The translations under genes were made by a program, and so were the position numbers. A DNA stretch of 64,000 nt from Acidobacteriota bacterium (lineage in GTDB: Bacteria; Acidobacteriota; Blastocatellia; UBA7656): positions 200,310-264,309 of the forward strand of contig JBBPIG010000007.1 in assembly GCA_038040445.1 (NCBI GenBank), read 5' to 3'. Below the pieces are notes generated by a model. The model ran no database searches and was not told where the DNA came from. It was given only the letters and a program-made list of their open reading frames with translations. Positions 51,932 through 61,418 of the stretch are shown in pieces (the first letter of the stretch is position 1; the number at the start of each line of letters is the position of its first letter).

Positions 51932-52150
51932 ATGGAAAGCACCGACATAAACTACCAACAGGCATTGATGAACGAGATTGAAGGATTGCCGCAAGAAGCA
52001 TTTCCCAACCTCTTGCAGATCGTGCGTCTATTCAAAGAGAGCGTGTTGGTTCAGAGCCGGCAAGCGGCTTTGGCGCTTCAGGGCGAATTTGATCAGTGGG
52101 AGCGGCTTAGCGATGAAGCCCTCATTGAATTCGAGAAGGGGCTGCCGTAA
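51932..52150 (+). CDS. Putative antitoxin of a MazF module
   Basis: A 72-residue protein starting at MESTDINYQQ behind AAAGGA. It is helical and acidic (LMNEIEGLPQEAFPNLLQIV, EFDQWERLSDEALIEFEKGLP), with no clear DNA-binding domain. The stop overlaps the mazF-type ATG (TAATG), the usual arrangement of a coupled antitoxin-toxin pair. No named antitoxin family is claimed. The call depends on position and size. Confidence 0.65.
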   Translation: MESTDINYQQALMNEIEGLPQEAFPNLLQIVRLFKESVLVQSRQAALALQGEFDQWERLSDEALIEFEKGLP

Positions 52151-52487
52151 TGGAAATCGGCGACGTCTACACCGTCGGGATTCCTCCTAGCAATGGCCAC
52201 GAGCAGGCTGGTGCGCGACCCGCCATCATCGCGCAAGCTCCGAAGTTCGGAGATCAGCTACCAACCGTGCTCATCGTCCCTCTAACCTCGCGCTTGACGG
52301 CCCAGACGTTTCCCGGCACGTTCTTGATCCAGCCCGATTCCGATAACAACCTGAATACGACTTCTGTTGCCCTAGTATTCCAGTTGCGTGCTATCGACAG
52401 CGACGGGTTAGGCGAAGGCTCGGACGACTCAGCGCGTCTGACCTCTCTCAGGTACACCATCAAATGAAGGCGTTGTTACAGATCTAA
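52150..52487 (+). pseudogene. MazF/PemK-type endoribonuclease with a frameshift near the 3' end
   Basis: The first ~85 codons are a good PemK/MazF toxin: GDVYTVGIPPSNGHEQAGARPAII-like opening (residues 4-27), VLIVPLTSRL, FPGTFLIQPD and ALVFQLRAID. After RAID the frame runs on as SDGLGEGSDDSARL to a stop at 52467. The other frame from ~52402 instead reads RLGRLSASDLSQVHHQMKAL and stops at 52485-52487, the normal MazF C-terminus. One lost base around 52402-52406 explains this. The total of 338 bases is one short of 113 codons. The toxin, an mRNA-cutting RNase, probably has an altered last helix. A sequencing error cannot be excluded. Confidence 0.75.
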
Positions 52488-52542
52488 TTAGCTCAACTCC
52501 GGTCGCGCCTGACACTGGGACCAGTGGTTGGCCGCATCGTAG

Positions 52543-53724
52543 ATGGTTATGACTCAATTCACCTTCATCACAGCAGGCGAATCCCACGGCAAAGGCCTGG
52601 TCGCCATCATCGAAGGCCTGCCTGCCGGGCTGCCGATCGATTCCGCCTTCATCAACCGCGAACTCTGGCGGCGGCAGCAAGGCTACGGCCGCGGCGGCAG
52701 GATGAAGATTGAAAGCGATGAGGTTGAGATTCTTTCAGGCGTTCGGCACGGACAGACTCTCGGCTCGCCGGTCTCGCTGCTGATTCGCAATCGTGACTTC
52801 GAGAATTGGCAAGACGTGATGGCGACCGAACCTCGCGAATTCGCCGACGAAAAGCGCGCTCGAAAGCTTACCCGGCCGAGGCCCGGGCACACGGATCTCG
52901 CGGGCGGGCTCAAGTACGATACTCACGATCTTCGAGACATACTCGAACGAGCCAGCGCGCGTGAGACCGCAGCGCGCGTCGCGGCCGGCGCATTCGCCAA
53001 GCTGCTGCTAAAAGAGATCGGCGTCGAAATAGCGAGTCACACGGCGAGGATTGGCGGTGTGCCGGATAAGCCTATCAAAGCGACCTGGGAGCAGATCGCC
53101 AGCATCCCACACGATTCTCCGTTGCGATGTGCAGACAAAGAAGCCGAAGCGAAGATGATCGCTCTCATCGATGCGACGAAGGAAGCAAAGGACACGTTGG
53201 GAGGGATCTTCGAAGTCGTCGCCCGTAGCGTTGCGGGGCTTGGCTCGCACACGCAGTGGAACCAAAAGATCGACGGCCGCTTAGCTCAGGCCATCATGTG
53301 CATACCGGCGGTGAAAGCGGTTGAGATCGGCGCGGGCGTCGAGGTCAGCCGCGGCACCGGGTCGCAGATACACGACGAAATTGGCTATAATTCGGCTGAA
53401 CGCGGCTTCACCCGGCCAACCAATCGGGCAGGCGGGATCGAGGGCGGCATCACAAACGGCGAAGAAATACGGATAAGCGGTCACTTGAAACCAATATCGA
53501 CTTTGAGGCAGCCGCTCGCGAGCGTTGATGTGGTCACCAAGGAAGAATCAGCCGCCGCGTTCGAACGTTCGGACATCGTCGCCGTCCCCGCGGCTGGGGT
53601 GATCGGTGAGGCGATGGTTGCGATCGTTTTGGCCGATGCTGCGCGCGAGAAGTTTGGCGGAGACAGCCTCGGAGAGATGAAGCGAAACTTCGAGGGATAT
53701 TTGGAACAGTTGAAACGTTACTGA
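52543..53724 (+). CDS. aroC: Chorismate synthase
   Basis: A 393-residue FMN-dependent enzyme of the shikimate pathway that converts EPSP to chorismate. Family signatures are [70 protein letters not shown] and [21 protein letters not shown] at 52549 is an equally good start. It is alone, followed by a palindromic inverted repeat. Confidence 0.96.
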   Translation: MVMTQFTFITAGESHGKGLVAIIEGLPAGLPIDSAFINRELWRRQQGYGRGGRMKIESDEVEILSGVRHGQTLGSPVSLLIRNRDFENWQDVMATEPREFADEKRARKLTRPRPGHTDLAGGLKYDTHDLRDILERASARETAARVAAGAFAKLLLKEIGVEIASHTARIGGVPDKPIKATWEQIASIPHDSPLRCADKEAEAKMIALIDATKEAKDTLGGIFEVVARSVAGLGSHTQWNQKIDGRLAQAIMCIPAVKAVEIGAGVEVSRGTGSQIHDEIGYNSAERGFTRPTNRAGGIEGGITNGEEIRISGHLKPISTLRQPLASVDVVTKEESAAAFERSDIVAVPAAGVIGEAMVAIVLADAAREKFGGDSLGEMKRNFEGYLEQLKRY

Positions 53725-53725
53725 G

Positions 53726-53802
53726 GTAGCGTAGACTTTAGTCTGTGTTGGGTGATCGCTCTTATAGCGGAGTCGCCCGACACAGACTAAAGTCTATGCT
53801 AC
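53726..53802. repeat. Inverted repeat, 23-bp arms built on AGACTTTAGTCT
   Basis: GTAGCGTAGACTTTAGTCTG with the following TGT (53726-53748) and its complement (53780-53802) differ at one position. The core AGACTTTAGTCT is itself a palindrome in each arm. The element begins two bases after the aroC stop and ends 14 bases before the next start. Confidence 0.75.
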
Positions 53803-53816
53803 GCCGGAGCAGCGCG

Positions 53817-54164
53817 ATGACTGTGATGATTGTATCGAGTCACGACCGTCAGGGGCCGAACAGCAGGCACGAGATTGATCGCGAGGTTGAAGAGCTGCGC
53901 CGCTCGATCAACGCCAGGCGCACTCACGGCATCCTATACTATCTGCTTCTGGTGGCAATTTTTTTCATCGGCTTCGTGATGGGCTACGCGACACACAGCC
54001 TTGTGGGGGCTGCTATAATCTTGGTCGGACTTGCGATCGTAGCGTGGAGAGAGGTGACCGGATTTAGAGGACGGACCGCGATGCTAAACCACTTGCTCGG
54101 AGAGAAGCTTGCTGAGCGGCGCCAATATGACGAGAGACCTAAGGAGTTTGAGATAGAGCAATGA
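53817..54164 (+). CDS. Small membrane protein upstream of def
   Basis: About 115 residues, starting at MTVMIVSS behind GGAG, downstream of the inverted repeat. A charged N-terminal part (EIDREVEELRRSINARRTHG) precedes two membrane segments (ILYYLLLVAIFFIGFVMGY and LVGAAIILVGLAIVAW) and a charged tail. No family recognised. It overlaps the def start (ATGA), so translation is probably coupled. Confidence 0.6.
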   Translation: MTVMIVSSHDRQGPNSRHEIDREVEELRRSINARRTHGILYYLLLVAIFFIGFVMGYATHSLVGAAIILVGLAIVAWREVTGFRGRTAMLNHLLGEKLAERRQYDERPKEFEIEQ

Positions 54165-54670
54165 TACTGAATGTTGTTAAGTACGGAGATCCGATTCTCA
54201 CCAAACTTGCGGAAGAAGTGACCGAGTTTGATGAGAATCTGCGCAAACTCGTCGACGATATGTTTGAAACTATGTACGGGGCGCCAGGCGTTGGTCTTGC
54301 TGCTCCTCAAGTAGGTGTGCTCAAGCGCTTGTTCGTGATGGATTGCAGCACCGGCAAGGACAAGAAGCAGAAGGCCGTGCTGATCAATCCGGTGATCGAA
54401 ACCGAAGAAGGCGAGCAAATTGGTGACGAGGGCTGCCTGAGCTTCCCGGGTATGTTTCTCGAGATCAAGCGGCCGCAGCGTGTTGTAGTTCGCGCTCGTG
54501 ACACGGATGGCAGCGAGATGACTCTTGACGTAATGGACCTTCAAGCTCGCTGCGTCTCGCACGAAACGGATCACCTCGACGGCGAGCTGTTCATCAATTA
54601 TCTGAGCCCGCTGAAGCGTGACCTGACGAAGCGAAAAATCAAGAAGCGCATCAAGCAGGGTGATTGGTGA
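54161..54670 (+). CDS. def: Peptide deformylase
   Basis: A 169-residue metal-dependent enzyme that removes the formyl group from nascent proteins. The three family motifs are intact: GVGLAAPQVGV, EGCLSFPG and the metal site HETDHLDG. The length fits type I enzymes. fmt is not next to it, but a terminator follows closely. Confidence 0.96.
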   Translation: MILNVVKYGDPILTKLAEEVTEFDENLRKLVDDMFETMYGAPGVGLAAPQVGVLKRLFVMDCSTGKDKKQKAVLINPVIETEEGEQIGDEGCLSFPGMFLEIKRPQRVVVRARDTDGSEMTLDVMDLQARCVSHETDHLDGELFINYLSPLKRDLTKRKIKKRIKQGDW

Positions 54671-54724
54671 CCAGGCGCCACTCAAAGTCCCGCTCAGTCT
54701 AGGCCCCACTCATTCTAAGTCCTG

Positions 54725-54760
54725 GAAGCCCATCGCTCGAGCGGTGGGCTTCTTGCTTTT
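54725..54760 (+). terminator. Intrinsic terminator after def
   Basis: GAAGCCCATCGCT and AGCGGTGGGCTTC form a 13-bp stem with one wobble pair around CG, followed by TTGCTTTT. Confidence 0.8.
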
Positions 54761-54981
54761 GCCCACGACCCCGCTCGATCAACCCGGGAAGGCGTTCTCC
54801 GCCGTTATGGCTCGTACCGATGTTCATTCATCCGCACTTTTTGACTCCGCAATCTTCAATCGAGAAGCAATAAGCCGAGGATGGCCGGTCAGTCGGCTGT
54901 GGTATCGAAGTTGTAAGAATTAGCTGGAACCATGAGCCGATTCAATCAGCGGATCAGCCGAAAACGCGGGAAGTGCCTAGA
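54761..54981. other. Noncoding gap before the phoH promoter
   Basis: Part of the 455-bp gap between def and phoH. No coding frame or recognised RNA seen. Confidence 0.4.
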
Positions 54982-55010
54982 TTGACATGCCGCCCCGGCT
55001 GTAGTAGGTT
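54982..55010 (+). promoter_or_regulatory. Promoter candidate for the phoH operon
   Basis: A perfect TTGACA, a 17-base spacer and a weak -10 (TAGGTT) on the plus strand, 115-140 bases before phoH. Confidence 0.45.
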
Positions 55011-55084
55011 TCGACTATGACGGGCTGCAACCGGCCTATGACTTGTGAAGTTCGAGAGCGATAAGAGAAAGCACTAAACTGTCC

Positions 55085-55123
55085 GCGCTTATGAGCCTGA
55101 AGGGCTGGATGAGCGCCTTTTTT
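55085..55123 (+). terminator. Attenuator-like terminator directly before phoH
   Basis: GCGCTTATGAGCC pairs with GGGCTGGATGAGCGC in two stem blocks (8 and 4 bp) separated by a small internal loop, and the stem runs into CTTTTTT. The T-run ends two bases before the phoH ATG at 55126, so the hairpin also covers the ribosome-binding region. Confidence 0.6.
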
Positions 55124-55125
55124 GT

Positions 55126-56109
55126 ATGGGAGATAAACCAGCAGTCTTGAAGACCGTCACTCTACCCGAAGAAGGAATAAGGGCGCTGTTCGGCCCCTAC
55201 GACGAGAATATCAAACACCTCGAAAGCTTGATCGGCGTGCGCGTCAACTTGCGCGGCAGCGAACTGACGATCGAAGGCGATGAGCACGACGTCAAGGTGG
55301 TGGAAAAAATCCTCGAAGACTACGCCGCGCTGTTTGAAGAAGGACGCCGGATGTCCAACGACGAGCTGAAGTCCGCCTTCAAGCAAATCGCGGAAGATCG
55401 CGCTTTTACGCTTCGCGATTACTTCACAAGAACTCGGATCAATCCGACAGGCAAGAAGCAAGTCACAGCGCGCTCGGCGAATCAGCGCCGGTACATCGAG
55501 GCGATCGAGAAAAAAGACATAGTCTTCGGCATCGGTGTCGCCGGTACCGGAAAAACATATCTCGCAGTTGCAATGGCGGTTCAGGAGCTGATGCAGAAGC
55601 GAGTGAACCGGATCGTGCTTGCGCGGCCGGCGGTCGAAGCCGGCGAAAAGCTCGGGTTTCTACCGGGCGACCTCCAGGACAAAGTCGATCCTTATTTGCG
55701 CCCGCTCTACGATGCGCTATTCGATCTTGTCGATTTCGAGAAAGTGACCCGGCTGCTGGAGAAGCGAGTGATAGAAGTCGCGCCGCTGGCGTTCATGCGA
55801 GGGCGAACGCTGTCGGATGCGTTCATCATTCTGGACGAAGCGCAGAACACAACCTCTGAGCAGATGAAGATGTTCCTTACTCGCATAGGCTTTGGATCGA
55901 AGGCTGTGATCACCGGCGACATAACTCAAATTGACTTACCTGCGGGACGGCGGTCCGGGCTGGTCGAAGCGCAGCGAGTAGTCGGGGATGTGGATGGAAT
56001 AGAGTTCATCTATTTCAATGAAAAAGACGTTGTGCGACACCACCTGGTTCAGATGATAGTCCTGGCGTACGACAAACACTCTAAGATAAAGTTCGAAGAC
56101 AAGCTATGA
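55126..56109 (+). CDS. phoH: PhoH family ATPase
   Basis: A 327-residue protein: N-terminal KH-like region ([20 protein letters not shown]), then a P-loop domain with [19 protein letters not shown] (Walker A), [18 protein letters not shown] and [11 protein letters not shown] (Walker B), ending with [11 protein letters not shown]. PhoH-type proteins are linked to RNA metabolism and often stand before ybeY, as here. A TTG at 55147 is an alternative start. The gene opens the phoH-pgpH-ybeY-corC operon. Confidence 0.93.
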   Translation: MGDKPAVLKTVTLPEEGIRALFGPYDENIKHLESLIGVRVNLRGSELTIEGDEHDVKVVEKILEDYAALFEEGRRMSNDELKSAFKQIAEDRAFTLRDYFTRTRINPTGKKQVTARSANQRRYIEAIEKKDIVFGIGVAGTGKTYLAVAMAVQELMQKRVNRIVLARPAVEAGEKLGFLPGDLQDKVDPYLRPLYDALFDLVDFEKVTRLLEKRVIEVAPLAFMRGRTLSDAFIILDEAQNTTSEQMKMFLTRIGFGSKAVITGDITQIDLPAGRRSGLVEAQRVVGDVDGIEFIYFNEKDVVRHHLVQMIVLAYDKHSKIKFEDKL

Positions 56110-56111
56110 AG

Positions 56112-56172
56112 TGATGCGTGATGCGTGAAGGGATTGTGCTCCTCTCACGCATCACCCATCACGCATCACTCC
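56112..56172. repeat. Heptamer inverted repeat (GTGATGC type), copy 2
   Basis: GTGATGC, GTGATGC, GTGAAGG on the left and ACGCATCACCCATCACGCAT on the right, separated by ~15 bases. It begins at the phoH stop and ends two bases before the pgpH start. Confidence 0.85.
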
Positions 56173-56174
56173 TT

Positions 56175-58544
56175 ATGTCCAAGCCCGTAGCAACCGTGCG
56201 TCCTCGACTTTCGGCCCGCCTGGCAAAGGGTCTGAAAGCCTTCTCGGCCAGCTTGTCGGATCAGGCTGTGATTGACGCGGGTGTCGGGCTCTTCATCATC
56301 GTCGCTCTGTCCATTCTCCTGCTTCGCGAATACCAGCGCCCTCAGGTCGAACAACTGCCGGCAGGCAGCATCTCGTCCTCTACCATCATCGCGCCCGACG
56401 ACTTGAAGATCGAGGACGCCGCCGAAACCAAGCTTCTTCGCGAGAAGGCAGCCGTTTCAGTGTTGCCGGTTTTCGATTTCAACATCAGGAGTGCGCGAGA
56501 ATCCCGGAGCAGCCTCGAACAACTGTTTGCCGCCGGACGCGAGGCGCCGCCTGACGCAGCAGTCGAGGCCCTGCACGACAAGATCGAGGAAGGGATCGGG
56601 ATTCCGCTGGACCCGGATCAAATCAGAGTGCTTCAGAAGCACCGGTTCAGCTCGGAGCTCGAACGGTTGATGATCGAGCACTTCGAATCGGTGATGATGA
56701 TGCCGATCGTCAACGGCCGCACGCAGCTTCGGCGGTTGGGCGGAAGTGGAATCATTCGTCGAGATCTGAAGACGGGTCAGGAGGTTACTGTCACCGATCT
56801 TTCTTCGATTCAAGATAAACTGACCGCCAGCGCTTCGCTCAAGTCCGAGAGAGTGATTTGGCCGGCTGAGTACGATGCAGCCGACCGGAGAATGCTTGGC
56901 GAGATCCTCGGTTCCCTGATCGTACCGAATCTCGAATACAACGACGCCGAGACCGAAAAGCGGAGGAGTTTGAACCGTGACGCCGTTCCGCCGGCGATCC
57001 TCACTGTTGAGCGCGGTAAGCCTATCGTTTCGAGCGGCGAGACGGTAACGCCGGCAAAAGCGATGCTTCTCAGTGAAGCTGCGGCCCATCGCCCGGTAGG
57101 CCAGCGCGCGCTCGAATTCGCCGGAACGGTCATAATAGTGATGCTGCTCCTGTTGGTGTTGTGGCAGTACATGGTCCGATACCAGCGGCGTCATATTCGT
57201 GTGCGCAGGCATTTCCTGCTTCAGATCGCTTGTTTTGTTGTTACGCTCGGGCTCGGGCGGCTCTTCTTCACCTTCGCTTCGGCAATGAGCCAATGGTCAA
57301 CCCATACGCCGTTTGATTCGCCGACCGGCTATCGCTATCTTGCGCCGCTGGCAGTCGGGGCAGTGATGGTTACGATCCTGACGGATGCCAACGCCGCGTT
57401 CATCTTCTCGGCGATTCTGTCGGTATTTGTCGGGGTCTTTTCGGGCAACGTACATATGGCTGCGTTCACGCTGATGTCGAGCGCCGGAGCGATCTACCAC
57501 TTGCAGAATTGCAGAGATCGAACCACGCTGGTAGCCGCGGGACTGTGGATCGGAGCTATCAACGCTGCTACAACGCTGGCGCTTGACCTGCTCGGCGCCA
57601 ACGAGGCAAGCCTGCGTCTTCTTCTGTTCGACTCGTTCTGCGGATTCGCCGGGGGCGTGCTCGCGACGATGGCCGCTTCCATACTGCTTCCGCTGTTCGA
57701 GTGGCTGTTTCAGATAACCACCAGCATCAAGCTGCTCGAGCTCTCGAACTTGAATCTGCCGCTGCTCAAGCAACTGGCCGAGCGCGCTCCTGGAACTTAT
57801 CACCACTCGATCATGGTGGGGTTGCTGGCCGAAGCCGGCGCGGAAGCCATCGGCGGAGACGCGCTGTTTGCCCGCGTCGCCTGTTATTACCACGACATAG
57901 GCAAGAGTGTGCGGCCGAGCTACTTCATCGAGAACCAGTCATACATGGATAACCGGCACGACAAGCTCTCGCCCAAGATGTCTTCGATCGTGCTTGCCAA
58001 CCACGTTAAGCAGGGCGTTGAAATAGCGAAACAGCACAAGCTCCCGCCCAGAATCATCGAGATCATTCCTCAGCACCACGGCACGGGTCTGATGAAGTTT
58101 TTTTACTACAAGGCGCGCAAGGCCACCGATGACGACTCCAACGCTCTGGAACAGGAGTTCCGCTATCCCGGCCCCAAACCGAGGACCAAAGAAGCGGTGA
58201 TAATCATGATCGCAGACTCCGTCGAAGCGGCCGCTCGCACCGTGGCAGAGCCGACGCCGACCAAGCTTCGTAACATGGTGGACCTGATCAGCACTCGTCT
58301 GCGGGACGACGGGCAATTCGATGAATGCGACATCACCTTGCGCGACCTCCGTCTGGTCGCCGAGAGTTTCGTGAAGGTGTTAATGGGAATTCATCATCAC
58401 CGCATCGCTTACCCGGGTTATGACTTCAACCAGTTGTCGCAAGTCGCGCCCGCCGTGGAAGTGTTCGATTCGGGCGGTCATCCGGCGGCTACCGGCGCAA
58501 AGACCGCTCCGGCGCCAAAACTCAGAGAGGCTCGTGGCGATTGA
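56175..58544 (+). CDS. pgpH: PgpH/YqfF-type 7TM-HD phosphodiesterase
   Basis: Start at MSKPVATV. An upstream in-frame ATG at 56118 lies inside the repeat. The 789-residue protein has an N-terminal membrane segment (AVIDAGVGLFIIVALSILLL), a large extracytoplasmic 7TMR-HDED domain, seven membrane helices (~residues 320-520) and a cytoplasmic HD domain with YHHSIMVGLLAEAGAEAIGG, CYYHDIGKSVRPSYF and IPQHHGTGL. In Firmicutes PgpH hydrolyses cyclic di-AMP. That activity is an inference here, since no diadenylate cyclase is in the window. Confidence 0.92.
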   Translation: MSKPVATVRPRLSARLAKGLKAFSASLSDQAVIDAGVGLFIIVALSILLLREYQRPQVEQLPAGSISSSTIIAPDDLKIEDAAETKLLREKAAVSVLPVFDFNIRSARESRSSLEQLFAAGREAPPDAAVEALHDKIEEGIGIPLDPDQIRVLQKHRFSSELERLMIEHFESVMMMPIVNGRTQLRRLGGSGIIRRDLKTGQEVTVTDLSSIQDKLTASASLKSERVIWPAEYDAADRRMLGEILGSLIVPNLEYNDAETEKRRSLNRDAVPPAILTVERGKPIVSSGETVTPAKAMLLSEAAAHRPVGQRALEFAGTVIIVMLLLLVLWQYMVRYQRRHIRVRRHFLLQIACFVVTLGLGRLFFTFASAMSQWSTHTPFDSPTGYRYLAPLAVGAVMVTILTDANAAFIFSAILSVFVGVFSGNVHMAAFTLMSSAGAIYHLQNCRDRTTLVAAGLWIGAINAATTLALDLLGANEASLRLLLFDSFCGFAGGVLATMAASILLPLFEWLFQITTSIKLLELSNLNLPLLKQLAERAPGTYHHSIMVGLLAEAGAEAIGGDALFARVACYYHDIGKSVRPSYFIENQSYMDNRHDKLSPKMSSIVLANHVKQGVEIAKQHKLPPRIIEIIPQHHGTGLMKFFYYKARKATDDDSNALEQEFRYPGPKPRTKEAVIIMIADSVEAAARTVAEPTPTKLRNMVDLISTRLRDDGQFDECDITLRDLRLVAESFVKVLMGIHHHRIAYPGYDFNQLSQVAPAVEVFDSGGHPAATGAKTAPAPKLREARGD

Positions 58545-58986
58545 AGTAGTAAACCGGCAACGTCTCGCGCGCATAGACGCAAGCCGGGTCGCGAGGCTCG
58601 CCGACGCTACGCTGGGCGCGGTTGGAAAGCCGGGCGCGAGCCTGACCGTTGCATTTGTTCGCGACCGCGTCATGAGAGACTTGAATCGAAAGTTCAGAGC
58701 AAGCGATCGAGCGACGGATGTGCTCTCTTTTCCGGCTGAGCCTGAGCGGCCAGGCGCGGGAGATGAAGACTTCACTGGCGACAACGCGCCGGAATACCTT
58801 GGTGACATCGCGGTTTCAACCGACACGGCGCTAAGACAGGCCAATGAAGCGGGCCACTCGTTCGAGCGCGAAGTGGACGAATTGGTGATGCACGGCGTGG
58901 TTCACCTGTGCGGCTACGATCACGAGACTGATCGCGGCGAAATGAACCGGCTTGAATTGAAGCTGCGGAGAAAGCTGCTGGATTAA
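58534..58986 (+). CDS. ybeY: Endoribonuclease YbeY
   Basis: Starts with GTG (VAIEVVNRQRLARID) inside the last codons of pgpH, with AGAGAGG just before it. The 150-residue protein has RASDRATDVLSFP, EYLGDIAVS and the zinc motif HGVVHLCGYDHETD. YbeY is a metal-dependent RNase used in 16S rRNA 3' maturation and ribosome quality control. Its neighbours PhoH and CorC are the usual ones. Confidence 0.95.
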   Translation: MAIEVVNRQRLARIDASRVARLADATLGAVGKPGASLTVAFVRDRVMRDLNRKFRASDRATDVLSFPAEPERPGAGDEDFTGDNAPEYLGDIAVSTDTALRQANEAGHSFEREVDELVMHGVVHLCGYDHETDRGEMNRLELKLRRKLLD

Positions 58987-58987
58987 A

Positions 58988-59155
58988 TGATGCGTAATGC
59001 GTGATGCGTGAAGCGTGATGCGTGACCGGAGGGTTGGGGCCACATGGCGTTACTGGCGAGCGCATGCTAAGCCTGGACCTTTGAAGTCGCGCTTCTGTCA
59101 CGAATCACGCATCACGCATCACGCATCACGAATCACGAGCCACGCATCACTTCTC
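58988..59155. repeat. Heptamer inverted repeat (GTGATGC type), copy 3
   Basis: Left part GATGCGT, AATGCGT, GATGCGT, GAAGCGT, GATGCGT (58988-59024). Right part ATCACGC, ATCACGC, ATCACGC, ATCACGA and variants (59104-59152). About 80 unrelated bases lie between. It fills the gap between ybeY and corC. Confidence 0.85.
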
Positions 59156-59157
59156 TT

Positions 59158-60456
59158 ATGTTAACTGAGCTAATAGCGACCGGCGTTGTGTTGTTCTTGC
59201 TGGTCTTTCTTTCCACAATCGAGAGCGCGTATGAATCGCTGAGCGAGGTTTCACTCAGGGTCCTGAGCAGCGAGCGCGAGGATAGTCCGCAGCGGGTGCG
59301 GTTTTTTCGCGAGTTGATGGAACACCGCCGGCGGTTCGGACTGATACTTATCCTTGGCACCCAGCTCTCGATAGCAGCGATCGCGATCCTACTCGCCGAT
59401 GTATTCATTGATGCCGGCGCCCGCTTGCCGTTGCTGCTGGCCTTTGTTGCCGCGTTCGTAGTCGTAGTGCTCTTTCGACAGCTCTTGCCCCGCCTCATAA
59501 CTCAAAACCATCCGGACGATGTGTTCTGGGCGCTGCTTCCCATGTTTCAGGTGTTCTATCGTTTCTTCTCGGTTTTCGTCGCGCCGGTGACCGGACTTCT
59601 CAACCGGATGAGAAAGCCGGAGCCGGAAGAAGCGATCACGGAAGAAGAAGAGGCTGAAGAAACCAAAGAAGAGATCCAGGCTTTTATCGACGTTGGCGAA
59701 GAAGCGGGAATAATCGAGGAGTCCGAGGGTGAGATGATTCAATCCATCATCGAATTCAGCGATACGCGTGTAGCCGAGGTCATGCGCCCAAGGCCCCAGA
59801 TCATCGCAATCGAGGCCACCGCCACCGTAGCCGACGCCAGACAGTTGATGATCGAGTCGAAACACTCCCGGATTCCCGTCTACCGTGATCAGATCGACAC
59901 CATCGAAGGTATGGTCTACGTCCGCGATTTGCTGGCGTTCTGCGATGCCGAAAAGATGACCAAGCCGGTTACCAAATGCATGCGTCCCGTTTACTTCGTG
60001 CCCGAAAGCAAGTCCGTTCGAGAGCTGCTCGAAGAGATGCAAAAGGCAAAAGTCCAGATAGCGATGGTCATTGACGAGTACGGAGGAGTGGCGGGATTGG
60101 TGACCCTCGAGGACATAATCGAAGAGATACTCGGCGAGATCGAAGACGAGGACGACGTCACGACGGCTGACGAGGTAGTTCAGTCGGAAGACGGCTCTTA
60201 TTTGATCGATGGAAGCGCTGAGATAAGGAAAGTCGAGTTGCTTTACGACAAAGAACTCGAGGCTGACGATTTCACGACGGTTGCCGGGTTGATCATCAAC
60301 GAACTGGGTCACGTACCCGCCATCGGCGAGAAGCTCGATTTCAAAGGACTGCGCTTCGAAGTAGTCGATGCCGACAGCAAACGGGTGGACCGCGTCCGGC
60401 TCAGTATTATCGACGAACCCGCTGCCGATGAAGCCGAATCCGCCGCGAACGATTAG
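59158..60456 (+). CDS. CorC/HlyC (CNNM-CBS) family transporter-like protein
   Basis: A 432-residue protein: N-terminal DUF21/CNNM domain with three to four membrane segments (~1-150; LIATGVVLFLLVFLSTIESAY), an acidic linker (EEEEAEETKEE), a CBS pair (~200-320, with VMRPRPQIIAIEATA, HSRIPVYRDQ and VIDEYGGVAGLVTLEDIIEE) and a C-terminal CorC_HlyC FAD-like domain (YLIDGSAEIRKVELL, DFTTVAGLI). Such proteins take part in Mg2+ or Co2+ resistance. It ends the phoH operon and converges on uppS. Confidence 0.93.
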   Translation: MLTELIATGVVLFLLVFLSTIESAYESLSEVSLRVLSSEREDSPQRVRFFRELMEHRRRFGLILILGTQLSIAAIAILLADVFIDAGARLPLLLAFVAAFVVVVLFRQLLPRLITQNHPDDVFWALLPMFQVFYRFFSVFVAPVTGLLNRMRKPEPEEAITEEEEAEETKEEIQAFIDVGEEAGIIEESEGEMIQSIIEFSDTRVAEVMRPRPQIIAIEATATVADARQLMIESKHSRIPVYRDQIDTIEGMVYVRDLLAFCDAEKMTKPVTKCMRPVYFVPESKSVRELLEEMQKAKVQIAMVIDEYGGVAGLVTLEDIIEEILGEIEDEDDVTTADEVVQSEDGSYLIDGSAEIRKVELLYDKELEADDFTTVAGLIINELGHVPAIGEKLDFKGLRFEVVDADSKRVDRVRLSIIDEPAADEAESAAND

Positions 60457-60543
60457 ACGCCGGACTGATTCGGCGCCACGAGACTACGCCGGGGATTCTT
60501 GATGTTAAGCACGTTCATTTGCGGGCATCCCAGGTCACCGCGC

Positions 60544-61341
60544 TTAAGCCGGCACTCCTTCCAGTTGCTCGACGCGCCCGTAACGCCGGTCGCGTTTCTG
60601 ATAATCAATAAGCGCGGCGAACAGGTCTCGTTCGCCGAAGTCCGGCCAGAGCGTATCGGTCACGTGAATTTCGGCGTACGCAATCTGCCATAGCAAGAAG
60701 TTGCTGATGCGCATCTCGCCGCTCGTGCGAATGAGCAGATCCGGATCGGGCAGCTCTCGAGTGTAGAGACTGCGATTGACAATCTCCTCGTCGATTTCAT
60801 CCGGCTGGAGCCGTCCCGCTGCCACTTCGCGGGCCAGTTTTCGAAAGGCATCGACGATCTCGGCGCGCCCGCCGTAGTTGACCGCGATGTTCAGGCGAAG
60901 CCCGGTATTCTGAAAAGTCGAAAGCTCCGCCTTGCGAATCTGTTCGAGCACCGAGAGGTGAAGCTCCTCGCTGCGCCCAATCATTCGAAACTGAATGTTG
61001 TTCTCTTTGAGCGAGTGCAGCTCTCTGCGCAGGTACTCCACCAACAGGTCCATCAACGCGCGAATCTCGTAGCGTGGCCGCTTCCAATTCTCAGTTGAAA
61101 AGGCGTACAGCGTAAGGCACTCGATGCCCAGTCGCGCCGCTGTCTCGACCGTCCTTCGCACGGCGTCCGCGCCCGCGCGATGCCCCATGAGTCGCGGCAG
61201 GCTTCGCTTTGCAGCCCACCTTCCGTTGCCATCCATGATGACTGCGACGTGCCTCGGCAGTCTCGCCAGGTCCAACTCCTGCAGCAGGTCTTCGTTTGTC
61301 GCCGGATCGATTGTTGCCAGATCAAAACTTCGCATAGCCAT
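60544..61341 (-). CDS. uppS: Undecaprenyl diphosphate synthase (cis-prenyl transferase)
   Basis: Start at MAMRSFDL, nine bases after GGGGGAG. A ~265-residue cis-prenyltransferase: HVAVIMDGNGRWAAKR with the catalytic Asp, GHRAGADAVR, LYAFSTENWKRP, NYGGRAEIVDA and DLLIRTSGEMRISNFLLWQ. It makes the C55 lipid carrier for peptidoglycan from FPP and IPP. cdsA and dxr, frequent neighbours, are not visible. Confidence 0.95.
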   Translation of the reverse strand: MAMRSFDLATIDPATNEDLLQELDLARLPRHVAVIMDGNGRWAAKRSLPRLMGHRAGADAVRRTVETAARLGIECLTLYAFSTENWKRPRYEIRALMDLLVEYLRRELHSLKENNIQFRMIGRSEELHLSVLEQIRKAELSTFQNTGLRLNIAVNYGGRAEIVDAFRKLAREVAAGRLQPDEIDEEIVNRSLYTRELPDPDLLIRTSGEMRISNFLLWQIAYAEIHVTDTLWPDFGERDLFAALIDYQKRDRRYGRVEQLEGVPA

Positions 61342-61418
61342 ATGTTCCAACTCCCCCTTGATTCCCGTGATTTCAAAACGACACTGCTTAACCCGAGTCT
61401 CTGCGCAAAGAGGTTCCC

